From an uncultured Peptococcaceae bacterium (GTDB lineage: Bacteria; Bacillota; Peptococcia; Peptococcales; Peptococcaceae), in contig CALIQN010000097.1 in NCBI GenBank assembly GCA_938044045.1, forward strand, positions 1 to 7,589: a DNA stretch of 7,589 nucleotides, given 5' to 3'. The translations under genes and the position numbers were made by a program. Positions 1 to 5,133 of this stretch are shown here, piece after piece; within the stretch, counting starts at the first letter, position 1, and the number at the start of each line of letters is the position of its first letter. The notes under the pieces were generated by a model. The model saw nothing but the letters and a program-made list of their open reading frames with translations, had not been told where the DNA came from and searched no databases.

Positions 1-78
1 TACCAAAAACAACTTAAAATAAATGGAAAAAAATATGAAAAAAAGTGGTATCGAATAAGAAAAGTTGCCTTGAATTGA
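1..78 (+). CDS. Possible C-terminal tail of an upstream plus-strand gene (partial)
   Basis: From base 1 the first plus-strand frame is open for 25 codons and ends at TGA (76-78). The tail is Lys/Tyr/Arg-rich and reads YQKQLKINGKKYEKKWYRIR followed by KVALN. The composition looks protein-like, and the other two plus frames stop within the first 22 bases. The stop codon lies inside the hairpin at 60-95, which would terminate a gene arriving from the left. No domain can be recognised in so short a piece. It could equally be A-rich intergenic DNA that is open by chance. Confidence 0.3.
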   Translation, partial: YQKQLKINGKKYEKKWYRIRKVALN

Positions 79-95
79 TTTTCAAGGCAACTTTT
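60..95. terminator. Bidirectional intrinsic terminator
   Basis: A perfect 15-bp inverted repeat has left arm AAAAGTTGCCTTGAA (60-74), loop TTGATT (75-80) and right arm at 81-95. Both arms end in A/T tracts, so either strand gives a stem followed by a U-rich tail. On the minus strand it lies 13 nt past the hydrolase stop codon and would end that transcript. On the plus strand it would end whatever enters from the left edge. Confidence 0.85.
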
Positions 96-108
96 TCTTG
101 TCAAAAAG

Positions 109-1143
109 CTATTTGCTATGCTGTTGTTTTAAAAAATTATTTATTTCTTTTTCTCTTTCTAAGGCAGCCTTTTGGTTTGCATCTAAAGTACCACCTGTCC
201 TAATTCTCGCCATAGCAGTATTCAATACGCCTTCTCCTCTAAAAACATGGCCTGCATTTTTATAGACACAGAGGATAGCATTTTTATTTTCTTGTTTAAT
301 TATTTTTGCCATTTCATAGCTTCCCCACATCTGGTCATCTTCACCGACAATCATTAAAATATTGGCTTTTACATTTTGGACAGGGATTAATTTTTTAGAA
401 TTGTCCACATCTTGTTTTACAGCACTGTCATAGACTGCTTTATATTGAATAGGTGCTTTAATTAGCTGTGGTAGTAGTATATTTTTAGCTAAGACAGAAA
501 ACGATGATTTTCTTATGTCAATAAATGGTATTTCTTCATTTTTCCAAGTCCATGATGAACCATAATCATTAAAATCCAATCCAGCAAAAGTGTAAGCTGA
601 TGGTGCAATTAAAATTACATTTGAAATCTCGTCATATTTTGTCGCCAGATTCAAAGCATATTCTGCACCTTTTGATGCCCCTAACACTGTAATTGGTTCT
701 TTCTGTTTTATCGTACTATTGACGTATTTAAGGACATCTTCAAATTGTTCCAAGGGAATTTTCATTAACGTTTTTGGTTGATTTTTCATGCCAAACATAA
801 ATACAGCCAATGTCTCATACCCTTCTTTGGCCAAGCGTTGTGCTTCATCAAAGTTAGGGCTACCCTCTGAACCGCCATAACATATGATAACACCTTGATA
901 AATCTTTTTTTTAGGGATGAGATGAAAGCCTTGAAAAGCCCCTTCATCAACGTATTTTACATCGACACCTTCTATATCCTTAGGGTATAAATTTATGTCA
1001 GTGACGTTTTTATAATAATCAGGGGCTGGCAAATCATCGCCATAGTGATAGTCATTGTATACTCTTAAAGCAAATACCAGTCCAACTGTCATGGCTATTA
1101 TAATTAACATCACCAAAAAAATTTTTTTGAGCTTTTTCATCAT
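109..1143 (-). CDS. Membrane-anchored alpha/beta hydrolase, BAAT/acyl-CoA thioesterase C-terminal type
   Basis: The protein is 344 aa. A Lys-rich start is followed by one hydrophobic helix (about residues 8-26), which reads as an uncleaved signal anchor and would place the catalytic domain outside the cytoplasm. I see no lipobox. The hydrolase fold is supported by YGGSEGS (89-95, oxyanion-hole region), the nucleophile elbow GASKG with Ser157, an acid loop GEDDQMWGS (267-275), and His299 in NAGH. GGSEG plus GxSKG plus GEDDxxW is the pattern of the BAAT_C family (bile-acid-CoA transferase/acyl-CoA thioesterase). A Ser rather than Cys nucleophile favours hydrolysis. Two consecutive ATGs exist. 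AAGGAG lies 4 nt before the first (1143) and 7 nt before the second (1140), so the second may be preferred. The gene appears monocistronic, with its own promoter and terminator. The substrate is unknown; an outer-face location argues against cytosolic acyl-CoA. Confidence 0.8.
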   Translation of the reverse strand: MMKKLKKIFLVMLIIIAMTVGLVFALRVYNDYHYGDDLPAPDYYKNVTDINLYPKDIEGVDVKYVDEGAFQGFHLIPKKKIYQGVIICYGGSEGSPNFDEAQRLAKEGYETLAVFMFGMKNQPKTLMKIPLEQFEDVLKYVNSTIKQKEPITVLGASKGAEYALNLATKYDEISNVILIAPSAYTFAGLDFNDYGSSWTWKNEEIPFIDIRKSSFSVLAKNILLPQLIKAPIQYKAVYDSAVKQDVDNSKKLIPVQNVKANILMIVGEDDQMWGSYEMAKIIKQENKNAILCVYKNAGHVFRGEGVLNTAMARIRTGGTLDANQKAALEREKEINNFLKQQHSK

Positions 1144-1335
1144 ATCACTCCTTAAAATAATTAGTCTTGTTGATAGTATTATAGCATTTTTAAGTTATAG
1201 TTTGTATAATAAAGGGTCGAACCTTTGTAAAGAGAAAGAGTAGATAGTCTCTTTATAGGAAAACTATTTTGAAACAATAGCCATATTGACTATCAGTATA
1301 AGACTATTATGTTAATAATGATGGTTGGTATTTTT
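1144..1335. other. Intergenic region with several short inverted repeats
   Basis: Apart from the hydrolase promoter, this stretch holds AAAGG/CCTTT around TCGA (1211-1226), an 8-bp pair TAAAGAGA (1228-1235) and TCTCTTTA (1248-1255), and GATAGTC (1243-1249) with GACTATC (1288-1294). None is followed by a strong T-run in either direction, so I can call only weak candidate terminators for the minus-strand small membrane gene at 1336. Plus-strand open frames here run through the hydrolase start and lack gene-like features. Confidence 0.4.
1178..1206 (-). promoter_or_regulatory. Probable promoter of the hydrolase gene
   Basis: On the minus strand a consensus -10 TATAAT (1183-1178) is preceded by TGC, giving an extended -10. 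The -35 position 17 bp upstream is TACAAA, a poor match that the TGn extension may compensate for. The start codon is about 35 nt downstream of the -10, leaving room for the AAGGAG ribosome binding site. Confidence 0.6.
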
Positions 1336-1593
1336 TTAGGAGAAAAACCATAGCTCTTGCACCAAGACGATAAGGGCACCGACGATGATAATGCCACAAA
1401 CAATTCTTTTTGCTTTCTTACTGCCAGATGAAAAATAGACCATCAAAAAGCAACAGCCTAAGCTGATAAGGGCTGTGGGTAAGCCTCCATCAGAAACTTC
1501 TTGATGAAAGAGATGGCGAGCGATAGCAGGATAAAATTGGAGGAGAAAGAAGAGAATACCAAAAAAATAGGATAAGAGCTTGTTTGGTTTCAT
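1336..1593 (-). CDS. Small three-helix membrane protein, unknown function
   Basis: The protein is 85 aa with three hydrophobic segments: about 7-25, 39-55 and 63-83. The short Lys/Arg-rich stretch SGSKKAKR (56-63) lies between the last two and predicts that this loop is cytoplasmic. Two adjacent cysteines (GCC, about 46-48) sit in the second helix. I do not recognise a family. A good AAAGGAG ribosome binding site lies upstream, but with a rather long gap of 12 nt between GGAG and the ATG at 1593, so initiation may be modest. The reading frame is intact and is the only convincing one here. It is flanked by the hydrolase gene (same strand) and a divergent zinc-ribbon gene, neither of which suggests a role. 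I found no clear promoter with good spacing on the minus strand upstream. Confidence 0.6.
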   Translation of the reverse strand: MKPNKLLSYFFGILFFLLQFYPAIARHLFHQEVSDGGLPTALISLGCCFLMVYFSSGSKKAKRIVCGIIIVGALIVLVQELWFFS

Positions 1594-1676
1594 AATAATT
1601 AGCCACTCCTTTTCTTTTTATTAAGATAAGGTTACTAGATTTTAATCTTTTGGACAAGGTTAAAAATCAACTGATA

Positions 1677-1705
1677 TTGACAGATATATAACTATACCAT
1701 AAAAT
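1677..1705 (+). promoter_or_regulatory. Strong sigma-A-type promoter for the zinc-ribbon gene
   Basis: A perfect TTGACA (1677-1682), a 17-bp spacer and TAAAAT (1700-1705) lie on the plus strand. Transcription would begin near 1712, about 27 nt before the ribosome binding site at 1738-1745. This is among the best promoter matches in the window, which is notable because the gene behind it has no ordinary start codon at the expected place. Confidence 0.8.
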
Positions 1706-1737
1706 TAGCATACAACAAATAAATTATACGATATATC

Positions 1738-1745
1738 TAAGGAGG
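1738..1745 (+). promoter_or_regulatory. Strong ribosome binding site without an ATG at the usual distance
   Basis: TAAGGAGG is a near-complete anti-Shine-Dalgarno match. The codon 5 nt downstream of it (1751-1753) is ATT, not ATG/GTG/TTG. Reading from that ATT gives only INFNKKMDVILI before a stop. Either AUU is used as a rare start, or an ATG has been lost or misread. Confidence 0.6.
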
Positions 1746-1750
1746 CTTTT

Positions 1751-1821
1751 ATTAATTTTAACAAAAAGATGGACGTTATATTGATTTAACTGTCATAAAT
1801 GATAAAGTTGCTAAAGAACGA
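1751..1821 (+). other. Probable damaged 5' end of the zinc-ribbon gene
   Basis: The zinc-ribbon frame stays open upstream to 1762 and encodes KDGRYIDLTVINDKVAKER just before the GTG at 1822. The frame one base away starts at ATT 1751 and encodes INFNK. Joining the two needs a single extra base in the A-run at 1763-1767 (equivalent to a -1 shift on AAA AAG). The joined reading would place a start codon 5 nt behind the strong ribosome binding site. This is inference from frame, spacing and composition; no homologue could be compared. Confidence 0.4.
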
Positions 1822-2064
1822 GTGAATGGAGTACTTATAGATATGTCAGATGAGAAAAATATCCCTGTGAGATGCCCATACTGTGGTAAGGTCATGGTAG
1901 AGGGTGTGGTTTATGGTGGTTGCAGATTGAAATGGATACCTGCGACTAAGCCTTGGGGTGCACTTTTTGGTTTTTTTTATAAAGGGATTATTCTAGAAAA
2001 AGACTACCCTGGGGTAACAATGTATTATTGTGATGAAGACAAGATTATGTTGGTTAAATTGTAA
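1822..2064 (+). CDS. Small zinc-ribbon-like protein (resembles DUF6487-type), 5' end uncertain
   Basis: The shortest sure product is 73 aa from ATG 1843 (GGAG 11 nt upstream). GTG 1822 gives 80 aa but has no ribosome binding site, and the frame is open further back to 1762. Numbered from ATG 1843, the protein has CPYCGKVM (Cys11, Cys14), a third Cys27 in YGGC, the sequence LKWIP, a hydrophobic loop WGALFGFF, and a final Cys63 in YYCDEDK. The order CPYCG, then xxGxL.W.P, then a terminal Cys knuckle resembles the DUF6487-type small zinc-ribbon family as I remember it. Members of that family usually end in CxxC, whereas here the second position is Asp (CDED). Four cysteines remain, so one metal site is still possible. 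No function is known to me; it is probably cytosolic. The gene has its own strong promoter, and the hairpin at 2101-2152 lies downstream. Confidence 0.6.
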   Translation: MNGVLIDMSDEKNIPVRCPYCGKVMVEGVVYGGCRLKWIPATKPWGALFGFFYKGIILEKDYPGVTMYYCDEDKIMLVKL

Positions 2065-2100
2065 GGGCGTATTTTGTCTGTGCGTGACTTAAAATCTAAA

Positions 2101-2152
2101 AAACACCGACCGTTAATCGCTAGCTGATATTGGCGATTAACAGTCGGTGTTT
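2101..2152. terminator. Bidirectional intrinsic terminator between zinc-ribbon gene and mnmA
   Basis: The stem has left arm 2101-2120 and right arm 2133-2152: 19 pairs with one C/A mismatch (2111/2142) and a 12-nt loop. On the minus strand it starts 3 nt after the mnmA stop codon and is followed by a T-rich tail (TTTTTTAGATTTT), a strong terminator. On the plus strand the tail (GTATTAG) is poorer, so it may be less efficient for the zinc-ribbon transcript. Confidence 0.88.
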
Positions 2153-2155
2153 GTA

Positions 2156-3199
2156 TTAGTAAGGTGTTTTTTCGATAATGCCTGAGCCGATGAGTTTTTC
2201 GCCATCGTAGAGGACAACACTTTGTCCTGGGGTGATGGCACGGACTTTTTCTTTAAAGGTGACATAAAGCTTGTCATCATGGTAGTGATAATCTGCCAAG
2301 GCGCCAGTATCACGTGAGCGAATTTTTGCCATAGCACTACCAGAGGTCGGTATGTTGCCAAAGCTTTTAACTTCAGTAGCAGTCAGGCGATCATGCCAAA
2401 GGTCTTCATCACGGCCAATGGTGACAATCCCCTTTGCGCTATCAATACCTGTGACATAGGCAGGGTAGCCAAGGGCGAGTCCTAGGCCTTTTCTCTGACC
2501 AATGGTATAGTGATAAGCTCCTCGATGTTGTCCCAAAATCTTGCCACCTTGATCACAGAAGATACCCTTTTGGGAAAGCTTATCATTGTGATAGGTTTCC
2601 AAAAAATGGATGTAATCGTCATCAGGAATAAAGCAGATTTCTTGACTGTCTTTTTTCTGGGAGATAGGCAAATTTAAGGTAGTGGCGAGGGTTCTAATCT
2701 CCTCTTTGGTGTAGTCACCTAGAGGAAATAAAATATAGGGCAAGTAGCCTTGGGGCAGTTGAGAGAGGAAATAGGACTGGTCTTTTTTAGCGTCTTTACC
2801 TTTAGCAAGATAGTAAAAGCCCTCTTCTTGGATGATTTTAGCATAATGCCCAGTGGCAACTTTTTCACAAGCCAGTCTTTTGGCGTAGTGGAAAAGTAAG
2901 TGAAACTTGACTTGGGCATTACAGTAGACACAAGGGTTTGGGGTTTTACCCTCGGCATAGGCTTTGGCAAAAGAATCAATGATGGCTTCAGAAAATAAGG
3001 TGCGTTCATCAGCCACATAAAAGGGAATACCAAAGAAGTCTGCGACCTTTCGTGCATCACTTTCTCCAGATTCGTCACGTGCACTTTCTGGGGAGAGTTT
3101 GAAATAGATACCGATGACCTCATGCCCCATTTTTTGCAATAAATGGACAGAAATAGAGCTGTCCACACCTCCACTCATACCAAGTAAAACCTTACTCAT
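2156..3199 (-). CDS. mnmA: tRNA-specific 2-thiouridylase MnmA
   Basis: MnmA thiolates the wobble uridine (U34) of tRNA-Lys, tRNA-Glu and tRNA-Gln to s2U in the cytosol, using ATP to adenylate the base. The protein is 347 aa, slightly short but normal for the family. Visible are the PP-loop SGGVDSS (9-15), the catalytic region TPNPCVYCN with Cys90 and Cys93, ATGHYA (115-120), the second catalytic cysteine Cys189 in SQEICFIPDDDY, and the C-terminal region beginning GQHRGAYHYTIGQRKGLGLA (223-242). The start is ATG 3199: the frame is open further upstream inside rarA, but the family N-terminus (SKVLLGMSGG) begins here, and AAAGGAG lies 8 nt before it. The first 8 nt overlap the end of rarA, so the pair is probably co-transcribed and coupled. 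Cys90 occupies the place where Escherichia coli MnmA has Asp99, giving a CxxC plus Cys189 triad. Confidence in function is very high. Confidence 0.96.
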   Translation of the reverse strand: MSKVLLGMSGGVDSSISVHLLQKMGHEVIGIYFKLSPESARDESGESDARKVADFFGIPFYVADERTLFSEAIIDSFAKAYAEGKTPNPCVYCNAQVKFHLLFHYAKRLACEKVATGHYAKIIQEEGFYYLAKGKDAKKDQSYFLSQLPQGYLPYILFPLGDYTKEEIRTLATTLNLPISQKKDSQEICFIPDDDYIHFLETYHNDKLSQKGIFCDQGGKILGQHRGAYHYTIGQRKGLGLALGYPAYVTGIDSAKGIVTIGRDEDLWHDRLTATEVKSFGNIPTSGSAMAKIRSRDTGALADYHYHDDKLYVTFKEKVRAITPGQSVVLYDGEKLIGSGIIEKTPY

Positions 3200-4498
3200 C
3201 GTCTTTTCTCCTTTTTTTGTAAATGGCATTTTCATCAGGATGATAAAATACCAAGTCTTTATAACGTTCTGGTAGGTAGTTTTGTTTGACCCAATGCCCT
3301 TCATAATCATGGGGGTAAAGGTAGCCAATACCTCGCCCAAGGTTTTTAGCTCCTTTGTAGTGACTATCTTTGAGGTGGTCTGGTACTGGGGCAATTTTCC
3401 CCTCTTTAATCGCACCACGGGCTTTTTCAATGGCGAGATAGCTGGCATTTGATTTAGGGGCGAGGGCAAGATAGATGCCGACTTCTGATAAAATGATACG
3501 TCCTTCAGGCATACCGATTTCTTTTAAGGCCTGGAGGGCGTTTTGGGCTAAGATGAGGGCTTGCGGGTCAGCGAGACCGACATCTTCAGCAGCAAAGATG
3601 ACCATACGGCGAGCGATAAAGAGGGGGTCTTCCCCACTGGCGAGCATTCTTGCCATATAATATAGGGTCGCATCACTATCTGAGCCACGCATACTTTTGA
3701 TAAAGGCAGAAATGATATCATAGTGTTCATCCCCAGTCTTATCATAGATTAATGCTGGTTTTTGGATGGACGCTTCTATAATCTCTAGGCTGATTTCATG
3801 ATAGAGGCGGACTTTGGGGTGGAGAGGATGGCGAGTTCAAGGGCATTGAGCGCCTTTCTGATGTCACCATTTGCCATCTTGATTAAATGCGCTAGTCCGT
3901 CAGGGGCAAGCCTTGTTGGATACTTTGCCATACCACGTTCGTCACTTAATGCCTTTTGAATAAGATTTTCGATAGCCTCCTCACTGAGGGGGGAGAGTTC
4001 AAAAACTAAGGAGCGTGAGAGTAGGGCAGGATTAAGGCTAAAATAGGGATTTTGGGTAGTTGCTCCGATTAAGATGAGTTCACCTTTTTCCACTGAGGGT
4101 AAGAAGGCATCTTGCTGACTCTTATTAAAACGATGAATTTCATCAATAAATAAAAGGAGCTGTTTGCCATAGACCTTTAGCGTGTCTTGTGCTTCCTTGA
4201 TAATTTCACGAACTTCTCCGATACCATCAGTAACAGCATTGAGCTTTCTAAAAGGGCTACTAGTTAGTGAGGCAATGACGCTAGCAATGCTGGTCTTGCC
4301 AGTGCCTGGAGGGCCATAAAAAATTAGGGAAGAGAGTCTGCCTGTTGTGATGGCACGATAAAGAAGGGTACCTTTGCCAATAATCTTTTCTTGACCGACA
4401 ATATCATCTAAGGTTTGAGGACGCATCCGTTCTGCTAAAGGCTTGAGACGATCTATTTTTTCTTGATTGGTAAAATCAAATAAGTTCATTTGTGACAT
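3192..4498 (-). CDS. rarA: Replication-associated recombination ATPase RarA (MgsA), split by a -1 frame break
   Basis: RarA is a AAA+ ATPase related to clamp loaders and RuvB; it acts at stalled forks with SSB. The first frame (4498-3785, 237 aa) carries Walker A GPPGTGKT (62-69), Walker B LLLFIDE (114-120), sensor 1 GATTQNP (145-151), the SRS arginine finger (161-163) and sensor 2 GDIRKAL (211-217), then stops at TAG (3787-3785). The -1 frame continues the family sequence (KVRLYHEISLEI, then ALIYDKTGDEHYD and SMRGSDSDATLYYMARML) to TAA at 3194-3192, covering the MgsA C-terminal tetramerisation domain. Joined at 3812-3818 the protein would be 435 aa, normal for RarA. The -1 frame is closed upstream by TGA (3839-3837), so the shift must fall within about 50 nt. 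Start ATG 4498 follows AAAGGGG by 10 nt. Without the shift only an ATPase core lacking the oligomerisation domain is made. Pseudogene, sequencing error or recoding remain possible. Confidence 0.9.
3812..3818 (-). promoter_or_regulatory. Candidate -1 ribosomal slippage heptamer CCCAAAG in rarA
   Basis: In the rarA frame the codons read C CCA AAG (Pro228, Lys229), the X XXY YYZ form required for tandem -1 slippage onto CCC AAA. After the slip the next codon is GTC and the family sequence continues. Five nt downstream, CTCTA (3806-3802) could pair with TAGAG (3787-3783) across a 14-nt loop; the zero-frame stop lies in that second arm. The stem is only 5 bp, and no purine-rich stimulator lies 10-14 nt upstream. 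The site is also a C4-A3 run, where a one-base deletion would look the same. Confidence 0.4.
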
Positions 4499-4524
4499 AC
4501 ATTCTATTCCCCTTTCGCCACATG

Positions 4525-4553
4525 ATTATAACATTACCTAGAAGCTTTAGCAA
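4525..4553 (-). promoter_or_regulatory. Promoter of the rarA-mnmA operon
   Basis: On the minus strand TTGCTA (4553-4548), a 17-bp spacer and a perfect TATAAT (4530-4525) preceded by TGT give an extended -10 promoter. Transcription would begin near 4518, about 20 nt before the rarA start, leaving just enough leader for the AAAGGGG ribosome binding site. Confidence 0.7.
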
Positions 4554-4576
4554 AAGTTAGTCTAAGAAACATAAAT

Positions 4577-4605
4577 TTGAAAAATCTTTATAAATATGCT
4601 ATAAT
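4577..4605 (+). promoter_or_regulatory. Strong promoter of the broken 3-TM membrane gene
   Basis: On the plus strand TTGAAA (4577-4582), a 17-bp spacer ending in TGC, and a perfect TATAAT (4600-4605) form an extended -10 promoter. It diverges from the rarA promoter, with the two -35 boxes 23 bp apart. Transcription would start near 4612, leaving a leader of about 50 nt ahead of the ATG at 4662. Confidence 0.8.
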
Positions 4606-4661
4606 ACATATAAACAAAAATGAGTTGATTGATACGTTATGTTTTAATGCTGGAGGTTTTT

Positions 4662-5015
4662 ATGAGTTTGAATAAAATGGCAAAGAAAATAACAACAGCA
4701 TACATCCTGTATGCGTTTATAGTTTTTTTACACTGTTTCCGTTTTTTTCTTTATTCCGTTCAATGTTTTGATTGTAATTAATGTTTTTGGCATCTTGCCT
4801 TATTTTATAAAAAATATTTGAATAAAAAAGTCAATGGCGAGTTGCATTTAGAAAAGGTAGACTATTATTTTTTGTTTTATCCACTTGTTAGTTTGATTTA
4901 TTTATGGACTTACCTTATTGGTTGGCAGTTTATTTTGTATGATTTTCTATCGCCTTTGCTTAAACCAATTGGTGAGCCATTGAGAATTTTTATGAAAAAT
5001 TATGTTGGTGGCTAA
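4662..5015 (+). pseudogene. Small three-helix membrane protein gene broken by two homopolymer frame changes
   Basis: ATG 4662 follows GGAGG by 5 nt and a strong promoter, yet its frame gives only 38 residues (MSLNKMAKKITTAYILYAFI and on). One extra base in the T7 run (4723-4729) moves the sequence to a second frame encoding FIPFNVLIVINVFGILPYFI. One missing A in the run near 4808-4813 then returns it to a frame running through NKKVNGELHLEKVDYYFLF to TAA at 5013-5015. The reconstructed product is about 118 aa with hydrophobic segments near 13-32, 34-50 and 70-92 and a basic loop at 51-57. I do not recognise a family. The two changes compensate, and the last 65 codons could only be read alone from a TTG at 4818 with no ribosome binding site. 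Intact promoter, ribosome binding site and terminator suggest a recent lesion or sequence error. Confidence 0.6.
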
Positions 5016-5067
5016 TACAGTACTTTAAGCCTTCTTTTTTGATGAAGGGACATTTTCATAACAAAGT

Positions 5068-5101
5068 AAAAGAGAAGTGTTCTTAAGAACACTTCTCTTT
5101 T
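5068..5101. terminator. Perfect 34-bp palindromic bidirectional terminator
   Basis: The left half AAAAGAGAAGTGTTCTT (5068-5084) is the exact reverse complement of 5085-5101, with no unpaired spacer; as RNA the central TTAA would form the loop. The A-run on one side and T-run on the other let it work in both directions. It sits between convergent genes: the broken 3-TM gene (plus) and the CNNM/CorC gene (minus). Confidence 0.85.
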
Positions 5102-5111
5102 GTTGTAACAA

Positions 5112-5133
5112 TAAAAAAGCCTAGCCTAAGCTT
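5112..5133 (-). terminator. Compact intrinsic terminator of the CNNM/CorC gene
   Basis: On the minus strand, directly after the stop codon, AAGCTTAGGCTAGGCTT (5133-5117) folds into AAGC-U-UA / UA-G-GCUU with a 3-nt loop and is followed by a T-run (TTTTATT). It precedes the larger palindrome at 5101-5068, giving two terminators in tandem for this gene. Confidence 0.5.

Noticed and set aside
1055..1243. Plus-strand open frame of 62 codons
   Set aside because: It runs antisense through the start of the hydrolase gene and its promoter. Its hydrophobic character mirrors the A/T-rich signal-anchor coding region, and it has no ribosome binding site.
2719..3174. Minus-strand open frame of 151 codons inside mnmA
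   Set aside because: It is a shifted reading of the intact, highly recognisable mnmA frame, with no family resemblance.
3200..3469. N-terminal extension of the mnmA frame beyond ATG 3199
   Set aside because: This stretch is the rarA C-terminal coding region read in another frame. The MnmA family start and ribosome binding site are at 3199.
3475..3660. Plus-strand open frame of 61 codons
   Set aside because: It is antisense to the conserved RarA C-terminal domain; its Ala/Arg-rich composition comes from the opposite strand.
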